DNA of 64,000 bases, from positions 1 through 64,000 of the forward strand of contig JAHDEX010000001.1 of assembly GCA_020628545.1 (NCBI GenBank). The letters run 5' to 3'. Shown piece by piece: positions 42,889-52,539 of the stretch; position 1 is the stretch's first letter, and every line of letters begins with the position of its first letter. A model generated the notes under the pieces. That model was not told the origin of the DNA and ran no database searches. It was given only the letters and a program-made list of their open reading frames with translations. Source of the DNA: Paracoccaceae bacterium (GTDB taxonomy: Bacteria; Pseudomonadota; Alphaproteobacteria; Rhodobacterales; Rhodobacteraceae). The position numbers and the translations under genes were made by a program.

Positions 42889-45800
42889 ATGGCCACGACG
42901 GTGCTGTCTACAATAGACAATGAAGCGATCACGGGAGCCTTTGCGCTCGCGGTCGATGTCTCATTCAATGATTTGTCAGCTGGCAATTCGCAGGACGTCT
43001 TTGAATTTTCAAATGCAGAAGGCACGAGCCGGATTTGGTTCGGTCAGCTTGAGGGCACCAATGACGTCGAGTTCGGGATCGAACAAGACGGCGTCATTCA
43101 CACCGTGGTTGCGACCAACGTAATCACAGAAGGTGAATACGCCACCTGGCGCGTTGGGGTTGATCCTGACGGCACAATGCGGATTGCAAAGAACTACGAC
43201 CTGCTTGTCGAAGGTGACGGTGTCGTACCTTCAGATGAGCCGCGCGAGAGTCGCCTCATCGGTTCGTCTCAAGACCCAGATGATACCGATCTCGACGGCG
43301 TTGTTCTGAACCTGAAAATTGCAAATTACGGCAATGTCACAGAGCTTGACCCGACGTTTCAAGCAAGCCCATGTGCCACTACTGGCGAAGTCCGCTGTTT
43401 CTGTGACAAACTGCGTCCGGATGGCCCGGTCGAACCCGGCATTGAGGGCGAAACGCAAATTTCGGCGACTGACCTTGAGGGTGATGGCGAATGGAGCGCT
43501 GTGCAATCCCTCGGCCTCATCCCCATCCACGCGATGGTGCTTCCCGATGGTAAGGTCCTGAGTTTCGGTACAGACGAGAATGGCACACAAACGGGGCAGT
43601 TCGTCTACAGTCTCTATGACCCGGAAACTGGGGTCGACATCATCCTACCGAATACAACCGACACCGATATCTTCTGTTCAAACATGTCGATTGATCCTGT
43701 CACCGGGAATGTTCTGCTGATGGGCGGTGACGCACGTGGCGAAGGAGGCCAGGTCAATACAGGCATCAACGACGTTCTTGTGTTCGACTACGCCACACAA
43801 ACTATCCGCGATGCGACGCAGGGCGAGATGGCCTATGACCGTTGGTACAACACCTCTGTCACGCTCTCGAATGGTGAGATCATGACGCTCGGTGGCACCG
43901 GAGGCGGCAAAGACAATCCTGAGATCTACAATCCTGACACCGGTTGGCGAGAGCTGACGGGCGTCGAGATGAACATCAACTATTACTATCCAAAGACCTG
44001 GGTAACGAGTGACGACAAAGTATTCGTCTTCCCCGGTGGCGGGCAGATGTACCGAATTGATCCGACGGGTGACGGCTCCGCAGAAAACTTGGGCTGGCCC
44101 GGGTTTCCGCGCAACGCGTTTCAGCCAGGCGTGATGTATGACGTTGATAAGGTCGCCATCGTCGGCACCGACAACATGATCTACATCGCCGACATCAGCG
44201 CGGAACAACCGGTCTTCACTGCCGTCGCACAACTTGATCATCCACGTCAGGAAGGTGGGATGAGCATGCTCCCGGATGGGCGCGTCATCATTACGGGCGG
44301 TGCGCCGTCACGGTATGATCTGGAGAACGCCAGTTACACGGCGGAAATCTGGGATCCGCGCGACAATTCCGTTGAAGAGGTCGCAGATGCAGCACTTGCG
44401 CGCCTATACCATTCAACTCACCTGCTCTTGCCAAACGGCATGATCTGGGCCGGCGGCGGTGGTGCCCCCGGACCGTTGACAAATACAAACGTCGAAATCT
44501 ACGCACCGTCATACCTCTATGACGAGAATGGCGACATGGCCGACCGGCCGCGGATCGTTGACGCGCCGACGAACGTTGAGAACGACGAGACTTTTGAGAT
44601 CAAGGTGGAAGATACCGCCGACATCGCCCGTGTGACAGCGGTGCGCACCGGCGCGCTGACGCATGCCGTGAATTCAGACCAGCGATTTGTCGAACTCGAC
44701 TTCACAGTGGTTGATGGCAACACGCTTCAAGTGACCAGCCTTTCGGACGGGGCGATGGTGCCGGGGTCGTGGATGCTGTTCGTTCTCGACGACAACGGCG
44801 TCCCTTCTGTTGCGAGTATGCTTGGCGTGGCCATGGCCGATCTCATTGAGACACCGAACCTTGTCCCCGCAGATACCGGACTTGATGTCTATGGTATCGA
44901 TGATGACGACATCGACGGCGCGTTTGAAATTACCGTTGAGGCGCGTTTTGACGATATCGACGGCGGCTCTTACCAGCGGGTCTTCGACTTCGGCAATGGT
45001 GCCGGACAGGACAATATCGTTCTTGGTCAGATCAACCGAACTCCTGACATGTTCTTCTCTGTCTTTGTGGATGGTGTGCAGTACACGATCATTGCACCAA
45101 ACGCGATTGAGGAAGGTGTTGTCGCGAAGTGGACGACTTCAATTGATGCGAGCGGCTATATGCGGCTTTGGAAGGACGACGTTCTTGTGGCTGAAGGCCA
45201 AGGGGCTGTGCCTGCTGACGTTGATCGCGCGCTAAAGCTGGTGGGTGAATCCAATTGGGCGGCCGATGACCGCCTTGAGGGCATGGTGCGCTATCTTGAG
45301 ACAGTCAACGAAGGCGATGCACCCGAATACTTACATTTTGGCCAGCCGCGTATTTCCTTGATTGCGCCTGAGGACGCACTCGAAGGCGACAGCGGCGAGA
45401 CCGGCGTCATACAATTTGAGGTGCGGCTTGATCAGCCTGCAGCGGCGATCGTGACAGCGGATGTTTCCGTCGTAGGGGGCGTGGGTCCGGCGCAGGTGAT
45501 TATCCCTGCCGGTCAAACCTCTGCTTTCATTGATGTGGCGTATAACGGCAACAATGACTTCGGGCTTGATCAGCAGGTTGTCGTCAGCCTGAGCAACGTC
45601 AGTCAAGCACGCATCGCGAGCGATTTGTCGGTGAGCGCGACGATCATCGACGATGATAGCTCCGGGACTTATCTGAAGGCGAATTACTTCCTGACAAACG
45701 GCGCGACGTCACTGGCAGACGTGGACTTTGACACCACGCCAATCCAAGAGGATATCGTTTCAGAAATCTCGGAAAACGCCGGTGATGGCGCGTTCTATCC

Positions 45801-47364
45801 CGGTGGCCCCACAGATAGCTTTGCGGTCCGTTATGAAGGTGGTTTCTGGGTCGACACGGCGGGTGAGCATACGTTCTTCCTCGGCAGTGACGACGGATCT
45901 GCATTGTTCATTGATGGCGTGCAAGTGATCGACAACGACGGTATTCATGGCCTGATTACGTTAAATGCGACGGTGGACCTCGCAGCCGGACAGCATCAGA
46001 TCGAAGTGCGATACTTCGAAAATCTGGGTGGTGCTGCGATTGATCTTGAATGGGCGGGCCCTGGCTTCACCCGAACCCAAATGGACTTTACGGCAGCCCA
46101 ACCGCCTGCAGAACCGCCTGCTGTGGATGCCGACGTATCAGGCCGCTACTTCGTCGATCTCGACGGTTCGAGCACATTGACAGCAGGTGACGACGTTGTT
46201 GCAGGCGCAACGGTACGGCTGATCCGAAATGGTGTTGAGATGGCGCGGACCACGACTGATGCCGAGGGACGCTACAGTTTTGCGGATGTTGAAGCTGGCG
46301 GTGGCTATCGTGTCGCTTTCGAGGATCCGAACGACAGTCTCGGTCAGGACCTCGACTACATCACGGATCGCGTCGGCGGTGACGCTTTGACCGACAGCGA
46401 CGTCATCTGGTCCGACGGATTTGGTGACGGTACGACGCGCAAATTCTCGGTCGAAGATGGCACGCCGCAGCTTGGTATCGACGCGGGTCTGCGTGGTTCT
46501 GATGTGCCACCAGATCCCGATCCGGAGCCAGAACCCGAGCCAGAGCCCGGCGATACCGGCCTTGAAGGTCGCTACTTTATCGACCTTGATGGTTCAGGAA
46601 CCTACACCGAAGGTGACACAGACGTGGCCGGTGCGCGAGTCTCCCTCGTGCGCAATGGTACGGCTGTTGATCAGACCGTCACACGCGCCGATGGCACCTA
46701 CAGTTTCACGGGTATCGAAGGTGGCAGTGGTTACCGGATCGCGTTTGAAAACCCAACCGGTGCAGTAGGTCAGGCCATTCCTTACATCACCGAACGTATC
46801 GGCGGTGACGATCTGATCGACAGTGATGTCATCTGGACGGACGGGCGCGGTGACGGCATCACCCGCAAAGTCACAGTGTCAGAAGGTTTTGTTCTGTCCG
46901 GGATCGATGCTGGGCTTCAAGGGTCTGAATTCAATCCGAACCCGGATCCTGATCCGGAGCCAACGGGCGATGCATCGGTGTCTGGCCGTTACTTTATCGA
47001 TCGCGATGGGGATCAGGTATTGAACACCGGCGACGATACGATTGAGGGGGCGACTGTCTGGCTGATCCGCGATGGTGCTACGATCGCGCAGACCACAACC
47101 GGTGCTGACGGAAGCTATGTCTTCAATGGCATCGAACCCGGCGGCGGATATCGCCTCGCGTTTGAGAACCCGCCAGCAGCGATTGGGGAAGAGTTGACCT
47201 ACATCACCACCCGCGTCGGCGATGCCGAGACAGACAGCGATGTGATCTGGTCGAATAATGTTGGTGACGGAACCACATACAAGTTCAGCCTGACCGATGG
47301 CACAGAACTGACGGGCATGAACGCTGGTCTGGATGGAAGCGTCACCGACACTCCATTTGTGTAA
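42889..47364 (+). CDS. Modular copper-radical oxidase (galactose/glyoxal oxidase-like)
   Basis: This 1491-residue protein is built as follows: LamG-like module (about 8-150), Kelch propeller (200-540), DUF1929 domain (550-650), second LamG-like module (665-810), Calx-beta (820-920), PA14 (928-1065), and three SdrD-B-like repeats (1081-1204, 1225-1346, 1362-1484) joined by Pro-Glu/Asp linkers. All five copper-radical residues can be placed: C263 and Y320 (thioether pair), axial Y507, H508 and H592. It should oxidise an alcohol or aldehyde and release peroxide, probably on extracellular sugars. No Sec signal is visible. GGGGG precedes the ATG; an earlier in-frame ATG at 42847 was rejected. Confidence 0.82.
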   Translation: MATTVLSTIDNEAITGAFALAVDVSFNDLSAGNSQDVFEFSNAEGTSRIWFGQLEGTNDVEFGIEQDGVIHTVVATNVITEGEYATWRVGVDPDGTMRIAKNYDLLVEGDGVVPSDEPRESRLIGSSQDPDDTDLDGVVLNLKIANYGNVTELDPTFQASPCATTGEVRCFCDKLRPDGPVEPGIEGETQISATDLEGDGEWSAVQSLGLIPIHAMVLPDGKVLSFGTDENGTQTGQFVYSLYDPETGVDIILPNTTDTDIFCSNMSIDPVTGNVLLMGGDARGEGGQVNTGINDVLVFDYATQTIRDATQGEMAYDRWYNTSVTLSNGEIMTLGGTGGGKDNPEIYNPDTGWRELTGVEMNINYYYPKTWVTSDDKVFVFPGGGQMYRIDPTGDGSAENLGWPGFPRNAFQPGVMYDVDKVAIVGTDNMIYIADISAEQPVFTAVAQLDHPRQEGGMSMLPDGRVIITGGAPSRYDLENASYTAEIWDPRDNSVEEVADAALARLYHSTHLLLPNGMIWAGGGGAPGPLTNTNVEIYAPSYLYDENGDMADRPRIVDAPTNVENDETFEIKVEDTADIARVTAVRTGALTHAVNSDQRFVELDFTVVDGNTLQVTSLSDGAMVPGSWMLFVLDDNGVPSVASMLGVAMADLIETPNLVPADTGLDVYGIDDDDIDGAFEITVEARFDDIDGGSYQRVFDFGNGAGQDNIVLGQINRTPDMFFSVFVDGVQYTIIAPNAIEEGVVAKWTTSIDASGYMRLWKDDVLVAEGQGAVPADVDRALKLVGESNWAADDRLEGMVRYLETVNEGDAPEYLHFGQPRISLIAPEDALEGDSGETGVIQFEVRLDQPAAAIVTADVSVVGGVGPAQVIIPAGQTSAFIDVAYNGNNDFGLDQQVVVSLSNVSQARIASDLSVSATIIDDDSSGTYLKANYFLTNGATSLADVDFDTTPIQEDIVSEISENAGDGAFYPGGPTDSFAVRYEGGFWVDTAGEHTFFLGSDDGSALFIDGVQVIDNDGIHGLITLNATVDLAAGQHQIEVRYFENLGGAAIDLEWAGPGFTRTQMDFTAAQPPAEPPAVDADVSGRYFVDLDGSSTLTAGDDVVAGATVRLIRNGVEMARTTTDAEGRYSFADVEAGGGYRVAFEDPNDSLGQDLDYITDRVGGDALTDSDVIWSDGFGDGTTRKFSVEDGTPQLGIDAGLRGSDVPPDPDPEPEPEPEPGDTGLEGRYFIDLDGSGTYTEGDTDVAGARVSLVRNGTAVDQTVTRADGTYSFTGIEGGSGYRIAFENPTGAVGQAIPYITERIGGDDLIDSDVIWTDGRGDGITRKVTVSEGFVLSGIDAGLQGSEFNPNPDPDPEPTGDASVSGRYFIDRDGDQVLNTGDDTIEGATVWLIRDGATIAQTTTGADGSYVFNGIEPGGGYRLAFENPPAAIGEELTYITTRVGDAETDSDVIWSNNVGDGTTYKFSLTDGTELTGMNAGLDGSVTDTPFV

Positions 47365-47396
47365 TCGCATGACCAGCAGCAAGAAGGCCCCGTGCC

Positions 47397-48335
47397 ATGA
47401 CAGCGCTTGATCGCAACATGAATGCCGCGTTCGCAAAGTCAAAGCGGACACGGCGGGCGACACAATCCCAAGGTCGGATCGCGACAGGCATCTCTGTCCA
47501 TCTGCCCTATTGGGATGTGGACCTTGGCTCTGTCCAGCCCATTAGTGGCATCACGCTCTTTCTCGATGCGGGCGCGCAGATGCAGGATTTTTGGGTCCTC
47601 GTTTCCGAGGCCCCTTTTGTCTCCGATAGCTTAGCCGCGATGCGCAACGCGTCGGATTACTGGGCGTATCACCATAAGTGCCCTGCGAAAGGCGTCGCAA
47701 GGATCGCTGTGCCGCATGGCGTCTCAGGTCGTTTCTTACGCGTTCAGATGGCTATTGCGGCGAAGGCCATCCCGCTTTCCGGGCTTGATATTGCGGTTCC
47801 GGATCCAACGGACGCCCTTTCGGTCGCAGAGATCTCTCGCCTTCAACCGCGCCGTGCACGACCAAAGCCCCTACAGACCGGAGAAGAATCCAATCTGACG
47901 CTTCGGTTCGACACAATCGCAAACACCACCTACGCGCTCAGCTTTGATCACAATTCCCCAGCCGACCCGGTCCATGTCTGGTGGAATGGTCAACTCTTGC
48001 TGCCTGCTGATTTTGATGTCGCGGCCGACGAAAAGCGGACGACCTTTCATACGGACGTGACAGGCACCGGTGGAGAAAACACGCTGACATTTGGTGCAGC
48101 ACAATCCGCGGGCAACGCAGAACTGCCGCGAAACATTTCGTTCAAACAAAAGGCGCCAGTTCCCACGTCAGCAAGGCCGCCTGAAACAAAACCAAATGTT
48201 GGAACGCTTGCGGGCATTTTGCGCCGAAAGCCCGCGTTGCAAAAGATGTTGAATGGCGTTGACGATGACGTGGTCTTGCGCTGCCTCGAAGAACTGATGG
48301 GCGACGCCCCGCGCGACGAAATCGTCTTTCGCTAG
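47397..48335 (+). CDS. Discoidin (F5/8 C)-like protein, unknown function
   Basis: This 312-residue protein has no signal peptide. Residues 30-150 look like a galactose-binding discoidin fold (PYWDVDLGSVQPISGITLFL). A second beta-rich segment with VHVWWNGQLLLPADF spans about 165-245, and the C-terminal 60 residues are helical. It follows the oxidase by 32 bases with the same direction, so it is probably co-expressed. It may bind the same sugars or help the oxidase. I do not recognise a named family. Confidence 0.55.
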   Translation: MTALDRNMNAAFAKSKRTRRATQSQGRIATGISVHLPYWDVDLGSVQPISGITLFLDAGAQMQDFWVLVSEAPFVSDSLAAMRNASDYWAYHHKCPAKGVARIAVPHGVSGRFLRVQMAIAAKAIPLSGLDIAVPDPTDALSVAEISRLQPRRARPKPLQTGEESNLTLRFDTIANTTYALSFDHNSPADPVHVWWNGQLLLPADFDVAADEKRTTFHTDVTGTGGENTLTFGAAQSAGNAELPRNISFKQKAPVPTSARPPETKPNVGTLAGILRRKPALQKMLNGVDDDVVLRCLEELMGDAPRDEIVFR

Positions 48336-48381
48336 CAAGCGTTTTCTCTCGCGTTGGCTGAGGTGGTGTTTCAGTCTCGGC

Positions 48382-49578
48382 CTAATCGTGGCGGATCAGT
48401 ACACCCAGATCGGCAACATTGGTCCCGGTCGCGTCCGTGACCAAAAGATCACCTGCAGCTTTTAGTGCGGCATAGCTGTCATTGTTCGCAAGTAGCGCGT
48501 GCAAGTCGCAATCTGCAGCAGCAATCCGCGCCAGCGTGCCGTCATCGACCAAGCCGCCTGCTGCGTCTGTTGGCCCGTCCCTGCCGTCAGATCCACCTTG
48601 CAAGCAAGTCCACTTGATCCAGCCCCGTGCTTGCGCTTCAAGGGCGATGCGAAGCGCAAGCTCTTGATTGCGTCCCCCGCGCCCAGTGCCCTGAAGCTGG
48701 ACGGTGGTCTCTCCCCCCCAAACGGTCACGCCGGGTTTCGCCTGATCGCAGATTGCTTTGGCGGCATCCGAGACATCCCCTTCCACAGCTGGTAGGACAG
48801 TGCATTCACCGGCCGCATGCTCCATCGCGGCAACGCTGAGGGCGTTGGAACCGATCAGGATGTTTTTGTGGTCAGGCAACTCATCAGGCGAAGTGTCCGC
48901 TTCAAGATGTGCCTTGATGCTCGCTGGCACCGCATCCCAGATTTGGGCCTGTTTGAGAACCGCAATCGCCTGAGCGGCTGTGCCAATGGGTGGCGCTGTG
49001 GGGCCACTCGCGATTGTCGAAAGATCATCTCCGACAACGTCCGAGAGGATCAATGCGGTGACGGAGTGCGGTGCCGCAGCGCGCAAAAGGCCACCGCCCT
49101 TGATCTGTGAAACCTGCTGACGGACAAGGTTCATCTGTGTGATATCAAGGCCTGCACCAAGCAACAGCGCGTTTAGCTTTGCTTTCTCGTCGAGGCTGAC
49201 GCCAGATACAGGGGCCGGCATAAGTGCTGACCCACCACCAGATATCAGTGCGAGGACCGGACCTGTTGCCGCTTTCAAGTCTGCCAGAACGGCCTGTGCT
49301 GCCGCTGCGCCATTTGCGTCAGGTACTGGATGCCCTGCCGCCATCACAGTGGCCCCATCGAGGTCAGTGGCATTTTCGTAGTTGGTAATCACGCGTGTCG
49401 GCACGCCCGGATGGGCCCGCAGCGCGGCCCCAGCCATCTGAATTGCGGCTTTGCCCACTGCAATGATCTGGGACGGTGGTGTGACCTGCGCAATCTGACG
49501 CGTAACAGCAGCAGCCGGATCGGCAGCGGCGACACCTGCATCAAATATTTGTCGGACGGTTGTGCGCGGGTCGGTCAT
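48382..49578 (-). CDS. gckA: Glycerate 2-kinase (MOFRL family)
   Basis: This enzyme phosphorylates D-glycerate to 2-phosphoglycerate (398 residues). Landmarks are VGKAAIQMAGAAL near 40, GHPVPD near 83, LISGGGSALMPAP near 111, and the C-terminal MOFRL domain with GGRNQELALRIAL. Older databases call the family hydroxypyruvate reductase (TtuD). GGAG precedes the ATG at 49578, which was chosen over one 12 bases upstream. In methylotrophic or serine-cycle metabolism it would feed carbon into glycolysis. Confidence 0.88.
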   Translation of the reverse strand: MTDPRTTVRQIFDAGVAAADPAAAVTRQIAQVTPPSQIIAVGKAAIQMAGAALRAHPGVPTRVITNYENATDLDGATVMAAGHPVPDANGAAAAQAVLADLKAATGPVLALISGGGSALMPAPVSGVSLDEKAKLNALLLGAGLDITQMNLVRQQVSQIKGGGLLRAAAPHSVTALILSDVVGDDLSTIASGPTAPPIGTAAQAIAVLKQAQIWDAVPASIKAHLEADTSPDELPDHKNILIGSNALSVAAMEHAAGECTVLPAVEGDVSDAAKAICDQAKPGVTVWGGETTVQLQGTGRGGRNQELALRIALEAQARGWIKWTCLQGGSDGRDGPTDAAGGLVDDGTLARIAAADCDLHALLANNDSYAALKAAGDLLVTDATGTNVADLGVLIRHD

Positions 49579-49678
49579 CGGGTGCTCCATCTTGTCGCGG
49601 CAAACCTACGCAGGATCGGGGTAAGCACAACCCTTGAAAGCAGGCAGAAATATTTGACGCAGCCAGCGACTCGCGATA

Positions 49679-49693
49679 GAACAAAATAGGAAC
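49679..49693. promoter_or_regulatory. LexA (SOS) box ahead of imuA
   Basis: GAAC-AAAATAG-GAAC matches the alphaproteobacterial LexA consensus GAAC-N7-GAAC exactly. It lies 20 bases before the imuA start, so LexA would cover the promoter or the start point. Confidence 0.9.
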
Positions 49694-49713
49694 ATTTGAT
49701 AACAGGAGCTCCC

Positions 49714-50385
49714 GTGCAGTGCCAAGGGACACCCAGCATACCCAGTCGGCCTTTGCCCAAATCCACTCCCGCCAGCGGGGATGCGACCTTGCGCGAAATC
49801 TTCGCCGATCATGTGGTGGATGGGGCAGCCACGGGTTTTGCGCTAGGGCAGCTGCAGCACAGCGGCAAACCGCTTTTGTGGATTCAGGACCGCATCACCC
49901 GCAAGGAGGCCGGACGTCCAAGCTTGGTCGGATTGCCTCAGGGGTTGGAAATCATCCATGTGGACGTGAACAAAGCTATCGACGTGCTTTGGGTGATGGA
50001 AGAAGGATTGCGTTGCACCAGCCTGTGTGGCGTGATGGGCGAGGTCTGGGGCGACCCGCCCGCGCTCGACTTCACCGCAACCAAACGGCTCGCCTTGCGG
50101 GCCGAAACCCACGGGGTGCCCGCTTGGCTGATGCGCCGGGCTGCGCATCCCAACCTCAGTGCCGCACGCGAACGCTGGCGCCTGTCGAGCCTGCCCAGTC
50201 TGGGGCATCCCTATGACAGCCGCGCGCCGGGTCAGGCCCAATGGCAGGCGGATCTCTTCCGTGCGCGCTGGCGCACACCAGGCCAATGGGTGGTCTATAA
50301 CGACCCCGTGCAGGGCCTGCAGTTCCACCACCCCACTGACAGTGCCGCTGAGGGGGCGACGACACAGCGACGCCTCTCCGGGTAA
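49714..50385 (+). CDS. imuA: SOS mutasome protein ImuA
   Basis: ImuA is a RecA-like protein that helps the error-prone ImuB-DnaE2 polymerase (223 residues). The core includes FALGQLQHSGKPLLWIQDR and GLEIIHVDVNKAIDVLWVME. A Walker A motif is not obvious, as in other ImuA proteins of this group. The GTG at 49714 has AGGAG 5 bases upstream; a TTG 18 bases earlier lacks a ribosome site and overlaps the LexA box. imuB starts 39 bases after the stop. Confidence 0.88.
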   Translation: MQCQGTPSIPSRPLPKSTPASGDATLREIFADHVVDGAATGFALGQLQHSGKPLLWIQDRITRKEAGRPSLVGLPQGLEIIHVDVNKAIDVLWVMEEGLRCTSLCGVMGEVWGDPPALDFTATKRLALRAETHGVPAWLMRRAAHPNLSAARERWRLSSLPSLGHPYDSRAPGQAQWQADLFRARWRTPGQWVVYNDPVQGLQFHHPTDSAAEGATTQRRLSG

Positions 50386-50424
50386 GGTCGCCACAGCCAC
50401 AGCCGCGAAAGGTCACCACCCGGT

Positions 50425-52284
50425 ATGAGCTATCAGGACAAGCTGCCTGTCCTGCCCTTCCCCACACCACCGTCAGACCCGCAGACAGCGCCGAAACCCA
50501 AAGTTTCCCAAGACCAATTGGCTCAGGCCATGGCCGCCTTGCAAGCGGCCCTGACGGCTGAGCAAAGTAAAGCGGCCACCACCAATCCATCCCCGCGGGA
50601 GACCGAAAGTTTCAGCCCTGTCGGGAAGCCCAAAACGCAGGCCCACTGGCGCGCCAGCCATGCGCCACCGGACGCGCCGGGGTCCGGGCGGGTGGGTGCC
50701 GCCGCAGGCGCAGTCACCCCGACCGAGACATTAGACGACACCCCCGCCAAAGACCCGCTCGCCAAACGCATCACCGCGATCCACCTGCCCCGCTTCGCCA
50801 TTGAACGCTGGCACCGCTGGGCTCTGACCCAAGGTGAGGCGCTGCCCGAAGACATCCCTGCCGCCCTTGCCGTCGAAGGCGCCCATGGCCCGGTGATCCA
50901 CGCGACCAACCGCGCAGCTGAAACCGAAGGCGTGCACATAGGCGCGCGCGTGGTCGACATGCGCGCCCTCTGCCCCAATTTGAAAGTCACTTTCGCGGAT
51001 ATCGCAGGCGATCAAAAGGCTCTGGAAAAGCTGATGTTCTGGGCGCGTCGCTGGTGCCCCTGGACAGCACTGGACGGCGCAAGCGGGCTGATCCTCGACA
51101 CCACCGGGTCAGATCACCTCTGGGGCGGTGAAGCGGCGATGTTGCGTGATATGGAAGAGCGGCTCTCGCATCTGGGCTTTTCCGCCAACCTCGCCGTCAG
51201 CCCAACCCATGGCGCATCCTGGGCCCTGACACGCTTTGGCAGCGTGCGGGAGGTCTGCGCGCCCGAAAAGCTGGCCCTGCGCATGTCCAACATGCCCGTC
51301 CGGGCGCTGCGCCTGACCGATGACACCGTGCAACTCCTGAACCGTCTTGGCCTGAAAACCGTGGGCGATCTGTCCGCTGTCCCGCGCATCTCCCTCGCCC
51401 GCCGCTTCAGCCGGGCAGAGCTGCCCGAAAACCCGCTGCTGCGGCTGGATCAAATGATGGGCCGTCTGGCGGAACCGATCAGCGCAAGCGACGACCCGCC
51501 GCGCTTTGCGGTGCAAGCCAACCTCGCGGAACCTATTCAGGACCCAACACCACACCTGCCCGCCCTCTGTCAGGAGCTTTGTGCAGGTCTGCAAAAGGCG
51601 GGCTTCGGTGCCCGCCGCCTGCGCGTCAGTGTCTTCCGCAGCGATGGCGAAGTCAGCCACGTGGATGTCGCCACAGCCCAACCCAACAGAGACCCCGACC
51701 ACCTGCTACGCCTCTTTGACGACAAACTGGAACGGATCAACCCGGGCTTTGGGTTTGATCTGATCACACTGGGTGCCACGGTGTCGGAGGCCTTAGGCGA
51801 CAGCCAACCCACGCTGGGTAAAACCGGGGGCGAGGATGCGGACCTCGCGCGCCTGATCGACCGGCTCACCGCCCGGCTGGGCGCACGGGCCGTGCGCCAC
51901 CCAGAAGCGCAGGAAAGCCATGTCCCTGAACGGGCCGAGGTTTGGGCTCCGGCGATCAGCACTAAGACCCACCGCACAGCACCGCGTAACGCCCGGCCCT
52001 TGCGCCTTTTCGATCACCCCGAAGAAGTGCGTGTGCTTTATGCCGTCCCCGAAGGCCCGCCCGCGCAATTTGTATGGCGACGCGTAACCCGCCGGATTGT
52101 GCGTTTTGCTGGCCCCGAACGGATCGCGCCGGAATGGTGGCGCGACATGCCCGGCACCCGTCTGCGAGATTATTATCAGGTTGAGGATCAACTGAACCAC
52201 CGGCTGTGGCTCTACCGCAGTGGCGTGTTGGGCGACGACCGTGGCGAGACGCCTCGTTGGTTTGTGCATGGGGTGTTTGCGTGA
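50425..52284 (+). CDS. imuB: SOS mutasome protein ImuB (inactive Y-family polymerase)
   Basis: ImuB is a Y-family polymerase relative that links DnaE2 to the sliding clamp (619 residues, longer than the usual 500). The first 110 residues are a proline- and lysine-rich extension. The polymerase-like part starts ITAIHLPRFAIERWHRWAL. Where active Y-polymerases have catalytic acidic residues, this protein has GLILDTTGSDHLWGG, so it is probably non-catalytic, as known for ImuB. The C-terminal 90 residues include REDIPQ-like family segments such as TRLRDYYQVEDQLNHRLWLY. Confidence 0.88.
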   Translation: MSYQDKLPVLPFPTPPSDPQTAPKPKVSQDQLAQAMAALQAALTAEQSKAATTNPSPRETESFSPVGKPKTQAHWRASHAPPDAPGSGRVGAAAGAVTPTETLDDTPAKDPLAKRITAIHLPRFAIERWHRWALTQGEALPEDIPAALAVEGAHGPVIHATNRAAETEGVHIGARVVDMRALCPNLKVTFADIAGDQKALEKLMFWARRWCPWTALDGASGLILDTTGSDHLWGGEAAMLRDMEERLSHLGFSANLAVSPTHGASWALTRFGSVREVCAPEKLALRMSNMPVRALRLTDDTVQLLNRLGLKTVGDLSAVPRISLARRFSRAELPENPLLRLDQMMGRLAEPISASDDPPRFAVQANLAEPIQDPTPHLPALCQELCAGLQKAGFGARRLRVSVFRSDGEVSHVDVATAQPNRDPDHLLRLFDDKLERINPGFGFDLITLGATVSEALGDSQPTLGKTGGEDADLARLIDRLTARLGARAVRHPEAQESHVPERAEVWAPAISTKTHRTAPRNARPLRLFDHPEEVRVLYAVPEGPPAQFVWRRVTRRIVRFAGPERIAPEWWRDMPGTRLRDYYQVEDQLNHRLWLYRSGVLGDDRGETPRWFVHGVFA

Positions 52285-52539
52285 TTTTCCTGCGGAAAAT
52301 GGGGTGGCTTCGCCCCCCTTCCCCCCCGAAGGTATTTTTGTCCAAAAGAAGTAAGGGCGCGTTAACCTTAACGTGGCATGAAGGACATGCGGTACAGGCG
52401 GAGGCGCCGATGACCGCTCCAAGAGAAGGCGTTCCGTCGTTTTCATGGATGGCGGAACGCACATCTTCTTTTGGACAAAAATACCTTGGGGAGCGCGAGG
52501 GGCGAGCCCCTCGCTCCACCCTCGCCGCAGGCCAAGGTC
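52284..52539. repeat. Inverted pair of intergenic repeats between imuB and dnaE2
   Basis: The left element starts on the imuB stop with hairpin ATTTTCC-TGC-GGAAAAT (52284-52300), then AAGGTATTTTTGTCCAAAAG (52329-52348). An inverted copy lies at 52465-52487 and is followed by hairpin GCGAGGGGC-GA-GCCCCTCGC (52495-52514). About 110 bases lie between the copies. The right copy runs to 25 bases before the dnaE2 start. The pair could fold into a large stem that affects dnaE2 expression. Confidence 0.65.

Noticed and set aside
52352-52371. GTTAACCTTAAC-like half palindrome between the repeat copies, considered as a CtrA site
   Set aside because: The spacing is not TTAA-N7-TTAA.
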